Positions 21,845-33,117 of a stretch of DNA of 64,000 bases are shown here, piece after piece (the stretch's first letter is position 1; each line of letters begins with the position of its first letter). The notes below the pieces were generated by a model. That model saw only the letters and a program-made list of their open reading frames with translations, was not told where the DNA came from and made no database searches. This stretch comes from Blasia pusilla. Taxonomy: Eukaryota; Marchantiophyta; Marchantiopsida; Blasiales. The stretch covers positions 56,110,001 through 56,174,000 of the forward strand of contig CM114272.1 of NCBI GenBank assembly GCA_050084515.1. The letters run 5' to 3'. A program made the translations under genes and the position numbers.

Positions 21845-22253
21845 GAGGAGCAGTAAGAGGAGAGGAAGAGAGGAAGAGAGAAGAGAGGAGAGAGGAGAGA
21901 GGAAACTACTTTCAACCGAAAGAGATACTTTTTTTTGAAGAGAGTTTCTGTTGGGTTGAAGAAAGGAAAATTTTTGTGTGAATTTTTTTGCACTTTTCTG
22001 CTCAGTTCTTAAGCAATTCCACAGTTTTTTTTTCCTCTTCCACATTTTGGCAACCCCTTTGAGTCCGACGAGTTGCAAATTGCACAAAATTTAGAAAACT
22101 GAAAAATCAATGGAATCATAAGTGTGGAACCAATCACTTTTTCCATCCAAGGTCTGGAAAAATCTATCATTTGCCCTAGGCTGAATAGAGTTCAAGCTCA
22201 AAGTGAAGGTTCTGGAAAAATGAAAGTACAGTCTAAAACCTCATTTTGCATCC

Positions 22254-23361
22254 TCAAAGTGGTTTGTTTAAAATACTTCGCACTTCTTTGAGGGACAGAA
22301 TTGGTTGGTGGATTCCTACTCCTACCTCCGACTCTCTTAAAACTACAAGCAACACATAGTACATGTGCTTACAAGGAAAATACCTTTTGCCACTTATCTC
22401 TCTTTGGACAAAGTCATCACATGAACATGTGGGAAAACAACAGATGTGCACCACATACACCCCTATGACACTTGAATTTACAGTGTTGTTCCTGACCCAA
22501 TACATCCTTCCTATTCCATTGCCACTGTGCACATCTTTTGTGGCGATGATCTCCATTTTTGCCTCTCGAGCTGATGCAATTCGCTTTGCTCTCTCCACCG
22601 TTGGCCTACACATTCTATTTCTCTTCACCCCATTTCTAGACTCAAACAGAAATAGTGGATTGAGATCATCCACCTTCTCCGGGTACATGTTGACGTCAAT
22701 CTTAGGTTGAATACAAAATGTAAAGGTCTCTATAATGCGAACATGCTCTGAACTTCCTCCGTCTACGAGTCTAAAACCGGCACTTGTAAGATTGTCCACT
22801 TCGTCTTGAGTGCAATTCGTACCTGCGGCGATGGGCCAAATCGTGGGGGTATTCCCCGGAGCTCCAATGGCAGCCGGATAAGACTTGCGGAAAGCGCAAG
22901 ATTCATTTGGGGAGAAGAAGTTCTTCAATTGATCCCCGGTCCTCGTGAAATGATCAAAGGTTTTGAGTCCCCAAAACCGAGGCAGTGGTCGTCCAGTCCT
23001 TGTAGGTTTCTTATTTAGGAAAGTGCCGCATGCTCTCCTAATGCCATCAGATCTTGCCTTGCAGGTGGGTCCACGTCCAGAGTTGCTCCGAGATATATGC
23101 CACCATTTGAGGCTGCAATCCACCTCCATGACCGGAATCCCATATTATTGAACCACCCCAACAACCGATTCTTGTGAACTTCCAGCAACGGAGGGCTTTT
23201 GAAATAAAACATTCACTGATTTTGGAGAAGTTACGCCATCACGGATTTGGGAGCAATCCAGGGTCCCCAAATACCTAGGCGGCGTAATTTCCTCATCCAA
23301 ATCAATCACCGTATTCACTCCTCGATGCTGCCTCTCCACCTACCTGAAGTCAAGATACTCA
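22254..23361 (-). pseudogene. MULE copy A transposase, exon 2 remnant (SWIM finger)
   Basis: This encodes the C-terminal half of the transposase. A conserved block with 'GGVAR…CGTFLNKK' feel and 'FWGLKTFDHFTRTGDQLK' is followed by 'IGRMYWVRNNTVNSS'. A SWIM zinc finger comes last: 'CFPTCSCDDFVQ' then 'YFPCKHMYYVLLVV', i.e. CxC…CxH. SWIM fingers are common at the C-terminus of MULE transposases. A stop interrupts the frame before 'YGIPVMEVDC' (near 23145). The 5' part of the exon, including the catalytic glutamate segment seen in copy B, is deleted; the junction with intron sequence lies near 23361. Confidence 0.8.
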
Positions 23362-23490
23362 GGAAGGCAACCTGTCGCATCCGACAAGTTGGTTGGTTTC
23401 TTCGGTTTGAAATCCCTATAGTGCCCACGCTTCTCACCTTTAGCTGCAACTCTTCAAAAAACTTTCAGCGAGATAAATTAGTGAACTCAC

Positions 23491-25502
23491 CTTCCTCATG
23501 ACGTTTCCCCATTGTCTCATTCGTACAGTCCACCAACTCAACCAAGAGCATAACTCTTTGTACTTCCCCTCAATCGCATGTTTCCTCCACCACCCATGAA
23601 TTTCTTCTTGGCATTCCATGACATGTTTCAAGGTTTTGTTGTCCTTGCACCATTGGAGTAGAGTGACATGCTCTGTCCTCTTATTCTCCTTCATGCAAGA
23701 TTTGGTGTAGCGGGTCACAGACTGTTGCCAATGGAAAGGATCCGACCATTCTCTCTCCGGTTGAATCTCCCCACCCCAAAATACTTCCCTAATAGCAATC
23801 CACCCACGTTGTGCATTGTCCACCATGAACCCAAAAATTTCCGGAGGTGGCCTTTTTTTTTCCTTCACTACCTCCAATAAGAGTAACCATCCAATCTTCA
23901 AATTGCCAACGTCTTCTGCTTTTACTTCAGAGACAAATATAGTTTTGAGTCCCTTCTCCATATGGTCATAAACGTGAGCACCCACTGTCAACCATCCGTT
24001 CAACACTCTGTAGCAAATATCAAAGCTTATCAAGCTGCCGTAAAGATCTTCCCCTTCCCTCATTCGGTCTATAAGATCGAGGCCACTCGATAGACTTGTC
24101 GTTGATATTTTGAAGACATAGGCCCTGGATCCTTCGCCTCCCTGGCCCATAAACTGCCATCTCTGAGTGAATGGAAATTTGGAGTTAGCCTTGATTCTGG
24201 AAATGGCATCCATTTCGGTCGTCTTTCCATCTAGTCCCCGTATTTGACGCAGCAAATCCCGGAAGCATTCAGGATCAGCGAGAAATGCGAGATTTTCCCA
24301 GAGTTGTTTCTCCCTACAGCCGTGATCTTGCCCTGTCCAGGGATTCCAAGAAGTTGTTCACAAATTTGTGATGTTGTTGTTAACTTGATCACTCTGGGCT
24401 TTGAACCCGGAGAGTTTCTGTAGACCTCGGCCACTTTCTTCGCCATATCCTCCTTGATGTGTCTCTGAATTGCATCGGTCACAAGATGAGTGTGGGAGCC
24501 AACATGAACTCCTAGCCTTGTGTACTCTGACGTGGAACCCAAGTCGTGGACAATGAAAAATATGTATGCAGGACACGCTCCAATGCAGAAAGGGGATGCT
24601 TGACAATAAGGATATCGATGGCCTCTTGACGGTATGGTGGCACCGACCTCATATGGATTTTCTGCATTCTTGGGGGGAAATTGCAATGTATTGACCCGCC
24701 CGTTGCGCTCTAGATACGCGCATGCTGGACTTCTACATTCCAAGGCTCCAACGCATTGGCGGCAGGAGACAATCCAAGGACCATCTAGAATTGAAGCACT
24801 GGTCCATTGAAGCCTGCACCATTGATGATAATCAGACTTTCTGTCCACATCCTTCAAGCGTCCTCCATCTTTCTTTTGAGCAGGAGCAGCAACTGGAGGC
24901 AACTCAAAAATACAATTACCATCGTACGTGGGCGGCAACTTGTCGACAAGAATGTGCTTGAACATTTTCAAGGCCAGAGTCAATAGCAAACTCTTTCCTG
25001 ATATCCGCAAGAGGAACGAGTAGGCGGACAAAGGGCCCAGTTGGTGTCCGACCAATCCAGTGAGGTTGACAACATCGGGAATTTCTTCAGGAAGTACAAC
25101 ATTGTAAAGAATGTGTGAAGTTGGAGTCGATGCCGGATCTACTGAGCTAGGAGTTGCAAACGTAGAGCTCGGTGCACTAAGAAATTCTCGACCGTCTACT
25201 TGGGAAACAGAGGAATTCAGAGGCAAGCCGTAAACTCTGTATTGACCATTTGCTAGAGGTAGGAGATTCCATACTTTACGGTCTGCAATCACTGTTTGGA
25301 TTGTCTCACCTATTATGTCCTCCGTACCGTCCACCCTAATATCCTTGGACACAAAGATGGTTCCAATTTGGAGAAGAAATCGAACTGAGAGAAAATTTTC
25401 ATCCACTAGTATGAAAGACTTAGGAGCTTGCAGTCGAACGATTTCTGATTGAGGAAGGGCCGCTAGATGACTACCACAAGTGAGTTTCACATAATTATCC
25501 AT
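23491..25502 (-). pseudogene. MULE copy A transposase, exon 1
   Basis: The start ATG at 25502 (MDNYVKLTCGSH) is conserved in all three copies. Residues ~220-320 form a cysteine/histidine module: 'CRQCVGALECRSPACAYLE', then 'CQASPFCIGAC', then 'GVHVGSHTH'. I read it as a WRKY-GCM1/FLYWCH-type DNA-binding domain. A 1-bp deletion near 24315 shifts the frame. The second frame carries the DDE core: 'SFDICYRVLNGWLTVGAHVY' (D1), 'FGFMVDNAQRGWIAIREVFW' (D2) and 'DPFHWQQSVTRY' (the (C/D)xxH block). The donor is at 23490 (AG|GTGAGTTC). The gene is divergent from the methyltransferase-like gene at 26645. Confidence 0.8.
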
Positions 25503-26644
25503 TCCCAGAAGATTCCACCGGGAGGAGACTGAGAATAAGAATGAGGATAAGAATGGGAATGGGTATGAGAATGAGAATAAGAATGTTTAATTTATAGTGA
25601 ATAGGGACTCAGATTCTCCTAACAGAATTTGACTAACAAGATGAAGTTGAGTAGGTGAGATTGTCTGACATGATGGATTCAATCTGTTGTAACCTGTCGG
25701 AGTCCGATGGGTTGCAGAGTTTGGGAATCAGAGACGTGGGTTGCGAAGCACCCAGTTTGGTTTTTTTGTTTCCGTTTCCCAATGCAAGTTGGAAACCGTC
25801 GGAGTCCATCGGGTTGGTATCCCCTTCTTGCCGACCAATGGTCTTTTGAGTCGATTTTGCTAGCATCAAACATGAGACATTGCTTGCAACCAATCGTTGG
25901 GGATTGTTACGGGATTGTCCAACTCAGGGTAGACCTTGTGACCCGTCAGATTGCAAGGGGTTGCCTCGGAACTATCCATTGCTGCATTGTTACCTGAGGG
26001 ATAGAAAAATGTGCAACCTGTCGGTAACCGACGGGTTGCCTAGGTACTCTGCCTATTACCGCAAGATGAGGGAAGCGTGCAACCCGTCGGCCTCCGACGA
26101 GTTGCGCAAGTGCCTTTCCTTGTAACGCTTATATGAAGCGTGCAACCCGTCGGCCTCCCATGAGTTGCACGGGTTGCGCGGGTATCTCGCGTTCTTGCCC
26201 GAAGGTGGCGGAGGCGCGCAACTTATTGGTCTTCAACGGGTCGCGCGGGTACCTTGCGCTCTTCCCCCAAGATGGCGGAGGCGCGCAACCTGTCGGAATC
26301 CGATGGGTTGCAAGGATAGATCGGCTAGGACGGATGCCTCCAACCCGTCGGAGACCGTCAAGTTGGTGGTTTTCACGCCCAGACCTCCATAAAGGCCGAC
26401 ACGTCGCAGTCGGAACGACTGTGCAACCCAACGGGCAGCCCAACGGCTCAAAAGGTATAAATAGGCTAGGACTCGCTCATTTCAGGTTTTTCGTTTTGCA
26501 ATCTCGATTGCTCTTCAGCGCAGCAGCGGACCAAATACCAAGGGGCGCTTTACACGGCGACTCATCGCGAGACGATTTGAGCGACTCATCAAGGTGACTC
26601 ATCGTGCACACAAATTTGTCAAGGAGGTGGCATTTTTGGGAACA
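25503..26644. promoter_or_regulatory. MULE copy A divergent promoter, palindrome-rich
   Basis: This region lies between the two divergent starts. Near the transposase start is a degenerate (GAGAAT)n tract (25533-25590). From 25690 to 26450 the GCAACCCGTCGG…CCGACGGGTTGC palindrome recurs roughly every 70-90 bp in variant forms (e.g. 26080-26110, 26140-26170, 26285-26312). The words GCGCGG and 'GAAGCGTGCAACC' recur between them. 'TATAAATAGG' at 26455 is a good TATA box about 190 bp before the ATG at 26645. Confidence 0.65.
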
Positions 26645-28837
26645 ATGACGAGGAAAAAAACTCAAGCAAGCAAGGGTGGGAGCTTCACTCCCAAGTCCAC
26701 GAATCCTGCGTCACCATATCCAAGGCCTCGTTCGGCCAATGAGATAAGGCAGCAAGAGATCGAGGAGCGCGAAAGGGAAGCGGAAATGCACAGGCAAGAG
26801 CTTCTTGCAAAACGTGTTAAGGAGGCGCTTGAAAAAACATAACGTAGAGGTTGAGGCGTCGCAGGTCTTGAAGAAAAGGATCGCCGAGGAAAAGCGTGAA
26901 AAGAAGCATTTGGACGCGTCGGTGAGGAGAGCAGAATTGGAAAAAGCTTGAAGGGAAAAGCGATTGCCATTGAAGAAAGCCTGGCCCGTCCAACCGAAAG
27001 TGTTGAGATGCAGGAAATGTCCCCGATGAAGTCTGGGACAAAATAAATATAAAATCGGCTAAGGAAACGGCCAAAGTTCAAGTGACGGACATTGAGGTCA
27101 TGAGGACCGCCAGCGTGGAGATGGTGGACATTGCTGAAGAAGCAGAAGAGCGGTCTTCCTCGTCTCTTAGCCCGGCAGAAGAAATCAACCTCTATCGGAT
27201 CGACGAGTATCCAGTAGACTTGCCAGCTGATGTCCCAGAGCAGTTGGCGGGCCAAGACACCGACCCAATCTTCGAGCGGGTAAGATATGATCTTTGTTCT
27301 TTGAGTTATATGAAGGCCCATGTTGCAATTCATTGGCAATTCAGTGTAGTTTATTGACCTTGTCCCTGTTGTGACAGGTGGTAAAGGAGATGGCCAGAAC
27401 GCCCCGAGAATTCCACTTTGCCGATTGCGGACAATGGAGTACGTCTGCAAAATTCAGTCTGACGAGGATATTGGGAAGCTGAAACAATCGGCAGCGACAA
27501 CATCCTACGTCGACAGCTTCCCTCCGTTCTATGTTCAGCCTTACGATGAACATTGAACCCAAGCGCAGGTGACAGAGGAGGACTTGGAGGCGCTTGACAC
27601 ATTCTGGAGGATGAGAGATCAGGAATTCAGAAGGGCGATTGAGGGGACGGAATTCAGCTGGATGCAAAAACTATATTTCTTCATCTGGGATGGAAACCAC
27701 ATGTTCATGGCATCATCAAGAGGTCGCTAAAGTGGAGGACGGCGCAATCGTGGGTCATCAAGAACGAGTATCCACTCCGATCCGCGACGAGTCAAATCCG
27801 GGTAAGGGCTCTGAATCCATATCCAAATTGTCTTGCTCTGACGTGTTGCATCTCTGCATGCAACCCGTCGGATTTTTTGAGCTGGAGACTTCGGTGGTGC
27901 AATCCGTCTGAAAGCGATGGGTTGCAAATTTACCGCAAGTCTCCATTGAGTGGATGCAACCCGTCGGAACTCGACCGGTTGCAAGTGCTTATGCTTTTTC
28001 CTTGTATTTTTGGAATGATGCAACCCGTCTGAATGCGAAGGTTTGCTCTTAGCCAACCATGGGCTGCTCTAAGCCAACAACCTATCGCCTTCCGACGGGT
28101 TGCTCATGGCAAAAAAAATCACTAACACTTGTAAAACAACCCGTCGGACTCTGACAGGTTGCTCCAATGTTAGGACTATAACTAAGTTCTCTAGGATTAA
28201 GCAAAGTTCTTTGGGAACGAGTTGCACATTGAGTCACCATTCTGATAGTATACCTTTCTTGTTGTTGCATACTCAAATTAGCTCTTTCTTGTTGCTGACA
28301 TTTTTTCCAATCTGCTTCTTTACAGATGGACCACTCTTTTGTCTATTGTTTTGTAAGGCCCGAGCACAACTTCCAAGTGTTTCAGATCCTCGATCCAATG
28401 GATCCATGCTCCGATGGGTACAACTTAGATAGTTTATACAATTGTCCCCCTGGAATTTACATGCAAAATGGTACCCCCTTACTTGGAGGAACATCAAGTC
28501 ACCCGACCTTGAGCAAACGCTCATCGAGCTTTGCTCAAGGTCGGGTGACTTGGTGTTCGACTTAGTGGGCCTTTCAGGGGCGAGCATCAGAGGCGCCTGG
28601 CAAAGTAGCACGAAAATTCTCTGCCTTGAGGGAAGGCACAAACTGTTTGACCTTTGCAAAGAGGAAAAGGCAGATTACGACAGGCTAGTTGGGGCGTACA
28701 ACTCTCCTCCAAAGCCGAGAGCTCCGATTCCAGACCCACCATTGGTAGTGACACCATCGTCACTTCCCACGATTCCAAAAATCAGGAGGGCAAGGCCGAT
28801 AGTAATTCTGGAAGAGCTCTCGACTGATGACGAGTGA
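26645..28837 (+). pseudogene. MULE copy A methyltransferase-like gene, deleted
   Basis: Exon 1 (26645-27279, donor GCGG|GTAAGA) encodes a charged coiled coil (RQQEIEEREREAEMH) and has a frameshift near 26835. Intron 1 ends GTGACAG at 27377. Exon 2 carries 'YFFIWDGNHMFMA' (ParB-like DGNH box with the arginine changed to methionine). Near 27713 it jumps into the end of exon 3 ('SLKWRTAQSWVIKNEYPLR' in another frame), so most of exon 3 is deleted. Intron 3 (from about 27800) holds palindromes and ends TTTACAG at 28325. Exon 4 has methyltransferase blocks 'FVYCFVRPEHNFQVFQ' and 'GDLVFDLVGLSGASIRGAW', with one frameshift near 28490, then stop at 28837. Confidence 0.75.
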
Positions 28838-29895
28838 GTTCAAAGAACTTAAGGACCCAACTTGACTGCAGCGTTTGGAGTAGGGATTTATTTGATGACG
28901 AGGCAGAAGAATTCATAGAATAGATCAAATGTACAGTTCCGATCTTCCTTCGGATGTAATAAAGGACAAGATTTTTTTGAACGATGATGGTGTTTGTAAA
29001 AGTTTGCTGAATATCTTTTTTGGTCTTGTCGATTGTGATCGTCCATGTGCTCCGACAGTTCATATTGCAACCCGTCGGATTGCCAAGGCTCTCGAACTTC
29101 TTAGGCATTGTGGTGGGCTTCTTCATTTTTGGCTCGTTCGCCTAGTATTGTCAAACGAGTCATAGGCTTCTTTTCTTCTCTAAGATGTGCTCGATTTCTA
29201 AAGCCTCTCGGATTTCCATTTTGGATTCCCAACCAGTTGGATCTTTGTGGGTGTAGGGTGGAATGGAATCACTTCTCAAAATCTTTCCTTTGTTATGATG
29301 AGCTTGCTTGCAAGAGGTTGCAAGAGTTGCAACTTGTAAAATTTTGATGGATTGGGAGGGGTGCAACTTCTTGGTTTCTTAGATTTAGGATCTGAATGAA
29401 GGGACATCAGTTCCTCTTTACTCCAGACAGCTAACAATCTTTTGGTTCAATTATCGTCTCTTGTGTTCACATTTCACAAAGTTGGTCTTTATTTGAACCT
29501 TTCATTGAGACGAGATTGCTACTTCTGGTCACATTATTTGCCAATGGTCCTCCAAAAAAAATAGCCTTGGGCACAGCTTACTGTAGACTGAGACAGGCAA
29601 TGTGAAAAAACTTAGGCTCACATGGAGAGTGATGGGAAAATGTTTGTAGTGGTCTTATGATGTCTACTAGTTTTTCTCCCCTTGCAAAAAGGAGGTTTCT
29701 TTTTAGGCCCGAACGTGGACCACTACCTACTCTCTTCTAAAGATTTCATGAATTTGAAAGCAAACAAAAATTTCAAATATGTCAAAAAGTTTTGAAGAGA
29801 GGAGGCGTATTTGGCCCATTTTTTTGAAGAGAGACTCTCCTCTCTTCTCCTCGTCCTCTTCTCTCTTCCTCTCTCCTGCCAGAATACTAGCCCCC
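28838..29895 (+). other. MULE copy A 3' region and terminus
   Basis: Non-coding. It contains a partial palindrome half (29065) and ends in a pyrimidine-rich tract (29835-29880), then GCCAGAATAC. The last ~290 bp match 54505-54794 and, inverted, 37913-38200, defining the methyltransferase-side terminus of the family. Confidence 0.7.
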
Positions 29896-29899
29896 GGGG

Positions 29900-32292
29900 C
29901 TTGGTGTGCAACAGACAAAGGTAGAGGCTATTTCACGCATTCCACGCCCTACAAATGTGAGTCGAGTTCGTGCATTCATGAGATTGGCGAACTTCTATCG
30001 ACGGTACGTCAAGTGTTTCAGTTTGATTGCGAAGCCGCTAACCTTGATGACCAAGGTGGATCAAAAGCAGCACTGGGGAATGAGCAAGAGAGAGCATTTC
30101 ATATGCTCAAGGCTGGATTTATGTGTGTGCCTTTATTGAGGAGACCCATTACGGAGCGTCCTTTCCAGTTGCATACCGATTGGAGCATGTTGGGGCTTGG
30201 AGCCGTGCTCACCCAACATAACGATGATCGTAGAGAGTTTGTGGTGGCTTATGCTAGTCGCTCAAACAACGCTGCAAAGGTGAAGTATAGCTCGTATGAG
30301 GGTGAGTACTTGGCTACAGTGTAGGTTGTGGATGTGCACATTTCAGATGTTATCTATTCGGCAATCCCTTTACCATCATTACTGATCATCAGCCACTTTA
30401 GTGGTTGATGGAGTCTGACAAGCTTACATGGAAGCTTGCGAGGTGGGCTCTTTTGTTGCAGGAGTATGACTTCTAGGTGGTGCAAAGACTTGGGACGCTC
30501 AACCTGGATGCAGATGGTTTGAGCCGTAACCCATGCCCGAGTCAACGAGATGCGACTAGAGCTCGTTGGCATGGTGAGAGTGATGAGGAGTTGGTGACAT
30601 GATGGCATGGGTCAGCCTATTTGGGCTTGTTGGCTATGGAGAGCCAGATTGCTGAGACTTCGATGGCGAGGTCTGATGGGGAGTCCTTAGATCCATAGGC
30701 CAATGAGGAAACGATAGGTGGCCGAGACATTCATGACGATGGAGTGGTCTTGGAGTACCTGCCCTACTGGCAGCGTCACGAGCACAATGGGTGCTAGAGA
30801 GTGGGATCAGATCCTATAGCGAGCCAAGCGGTTCCGGTGGGAGGGCACACATGTGTTGCGAGTGTGGGAGGATGGTAGAGTGCGTGTAGTGCCTCATCCT
30901 TTGTAGAGAGCATGTTTGGTGCGTCATGCCCACAAGGAGTTGGGTCATTCTGGAGTGAAGCGTACGTAACGCTTGCTCCAGATTCAATATTGGTGGCGAG
31001 GCAAGCAAACTGACGTTCAGTAGTTTGTTGCCACATGCATGGTGTGTGATCAAGTTCGAGCATTGTTTAATGCTCCAACTCCACAGTTGCATCCACTTTC
31101 AATCATGGGTTTAGGTTGTAGATGGAGTTTGGATTTTGCAAGACCTTTGCCTTTGACAGAGCGCCATAGTCGTTATGTGTTGGTGATGGTCGAGCACTTC
31201 TCGAAGTGGAAAGAGTTGGTTCCATTGCCTGAAAAAGCGAGTGAGGGAGTAGCATTAACCCTCCTAGATTGAGTGTTGAGTCATTACAGTGCACTAGCTG
31301 AGGTGTTGACAGACCAGGGTACAGCGTTTCGCACGGAGTTTCAGGCCTTGTGTGATCAGGCACTGATCGGCCACCACACTACTTCGCGAGATCATCCTGA
31401 GGCGGATGGACTAGTGGAGTAGGTTTTGCAGACAGTGAAGAGAGGACTACACAAGTATGGCTTGCCGAGAGGTCACCTAGGAGATTGGGACCTTCAGTTG
31501 CCGTAATTGGCGATGGGATACAAATTCAGCTGGCAGGCATCCTTAGCATCTTTCTCACCATACTTGTTGCTTTATGGCCGTGAGCCAGATTTACTTGCTG
31601 CCATTCGTTGAGATATTGGTGAGGTGTTGAACCTTGATGACGCTGATGTATGGATGCGAGCATGTTTTGAGAGGGCTGAGTTGTTTCAGAGATTGATGCC
31701 CATGGCGTTTGAGAACTTGGCGATTGCGCAACATCGGGATACATTGAGGTTTTCAACTATTCGGGGAGGTGGTTATCGACCTAGAACCCGGAGGTTTCAT
31801 CTGGGAGACTATGTCTACTTGCAGCAGACGGCTCCCACAACCTTAGATGTGACTGAAAGGCGTACCATCTTGAGAGTACACGAGGTTTTGCCATCCGGTG
31901 TTCTCTTATTGGAGGGACGTGATGGTATGGTTTGGAAGGACCATATGCGTAGTTGTGCGCCATGTCATCTTCCGATTATTGAAGTTACATTTGATCCGAG
32001 CTTAGCAATAGTTCTTGCAAGCTTGCGGTGTATGTTGTGTGGTTCCGCCCGTGGTGTAGCCACTATGGTAGTCTATGATGGATGTTCGAGAGAATGGCAT
32101 ATGGCATGTTTGACGCCACCTCTCACTAGGTTCCTGAGGGACAATGGATATGTCCGAGATATACAAAGAGGAGGTAGTTCTACATTCCGAGTTGTGTTTG
32201 TGACATGGATGACAAGAAGGCGACTAATGATGGGGCCACCTAAGCACCTGGCCTTCTTGCTATTAGGTTCTGAGAGATGTATGTCATGGTAG
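29900..32292 (+). pseudogene. Ty3/gypsy pol: RT end, RNase H, integrase, PHD-like tail
   Basis: The reading starts inside RT with 'KVEAISRIPRPTNVSRVRAF' and 'FYRRYVKCFS'. RNase H follows ('PFQLHTDWSMLGLGAVLTQH', then 'ITDHQPL', then 'NLDADGLSRNPCP'). Next come the integrase HHCC finger (H..H at 'HKELGHSGVK', C..C at 'CMVCDQ') and the DDE core 'RWSLDFARPLPLT', 'AEVLTDQGTAF', 'DHPEADGLVE'. The C-terminal open frame (31624-32292) ends in a degenerate PHD finger. Many stops replace Trp/Gln/Arg codons (30324, 31270, 31423 and others), a pattern expected from C-to-T decay. The protein is dead. MULE copy A abuts its 5' side. Confidence 0.85.
32005..32160 (+). other. Degenerate PHD finger at integrase C-terminus
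   Basis: 'LRCMLCGSARGVATMVVYDG' followed by 'CSREWHMACLTPPLTRF' matches the C4HC3 PHD pattern: CxxC, then (C)DxC with the first cysteine now Tyr, then HxxC and the diagnostic 'CLTPPLT'. The last CxxC pair is lost ('DNGYVRDI'). PHD fingers read histone tails, so it could once have targeted integration to chromatin marks; that role is inference. Confidence 0.65.
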
Positions 32293-32344
32293 GTAGGGAT
32301 AGATGGCTATATGGAGTTAGAGGGACCTAACCATCAACTAGGAG

Positions 32345-33112
32345 GACGATTGGAGATATTTTGGTACTTCTTGTCTCATTGTTTGGATGCCTTGAGTTAG
32401 CATGGGATCGTGCGTGTTTGTGTGTGTGTTTGGTGATAGCGATGTATGTTGTGTAGCCATGTGTATGCACACGACAACAATCACGTGTCTTAGGATAGAT
32501 CGGTGAGATCTAGTAGAGCACCTTTGTGAGTAGCGGAGGACAGGCTTAGTAGATCAAGGATGACCTATTGAGGCCCCGAAAGTAGATTTCCCCTCAAATT
32601 TAGCTCATTTGGAGCCATATGGAGGAACTTACTATTTTAGGTGAGTGCCATTTTGAGTATGTGATCCACTTTCTATTTTTGGTAAGTAGCCCTTCACCTC
32701 CTACATCAGGTCAAGAGCCAAGGAGGTGATTTGGGAGCATAGGTTATCATAAAGAGAGCTTGGGAGAGGGGAGGGGTATACCTCAAGGAGAGGAAGCTTG
32801 AGAGCTCATTCTCTCTTTGTTGAACCTCTTGGCGTGAGGCGGCGGAGCTATAGTCTTGCTTGCCTTGTATGTGTAACCCAAGCCTCTCATTAGGAGAGTG
32901 GGTTTGGTTTGACATTGAGAGAGATAGGTGAGAGTGCACACATGTGAGAACTATGGTGTTGTGAGAGAGATTGGATCTTATTTTATTGGAGATATTTTGG
33001 TACTCCTTGTCTCGTTGTTTGGATACCATGAGTTAGCATGGGGTTGTGCGTGTTTGTGTGTGTATTTGGTGACAGCAATGTATGTTGTGTAGCGATGTGT
33101 AAGTGCACGATA
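32345..33112 (+). repeat. Right gypsy LTR with ~130-bp duplicated end
   Basis: The LTR runs from about 32479 (AATCACGTG, equivalent to TGTCACAT at 21524) to 33112, about 634 bp. Its last ~130 bp (32983-33112) are also present just before it at 32345-32476. That suggests a tandem or partially deleted LTR-LTR structure. LTR sequence also occurs at 21524, 20046 and, inverted, 19255. Confidence 0.75.
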
Positions 33113-33117
33113 GTCTC

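Larger units (their letters stand above)
21845..29895 (-). mobile_element. MULE copy A, internally deleted
   Basis: The left terminus GAGGAGCAGTAAGAGGAGAG (21845) corresponds to the transposase-side end of copy B. The right terminus …CCTGCCAGAATACTAGCCCCC (29895) corresponds to the other end. It contains the transposase (minus, 22254-25502) and the methyltransferase-like gene (plus, 26645-28837). Two large deletions are visible by comparison with copies B and C/D: one near 23361 (intron and first part of transposase exon 2) and one near 27713 (end of exon 2 to late exon 3 of the second gene). No target duplication: the left flank is LTR and the right flank is pol. Confidence 0.85.
21524..33112 (+). 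mobile_element. Ty3/gypsy LTR element inserted in another gypsy
   Basis: Left LTR sequence begins TGTCACAT at 21524. The right LTR ends near 33112 (…GTGCACGATA, probably once …GACA). The host pol frame is interrupted at both edges, and the flanks share GTCT (21520-21523 and 33113-33116), a 4-5-bp target duplication. Inside are pol (29900-32292, plus strand) and MULE copy A. The gag, protease and first half of RT are missing. Confidence 0.75.

Noticed and set aside
22363-22710. Open plus-strand frame of 115 codons with hydrophobic runs, repeated at 42089 and (inverted) 62759
   Set aside because: It is the antisense shadow of transposase exon 2. It is conserved only because the coding strand is.
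26645-28837. Bacterial contamination as the source of the methyltransferase-like gene
   Set aside because: It has GT-AG introns conserved in three copies and lies between transposon termini with target duplications in plant-like sequence.
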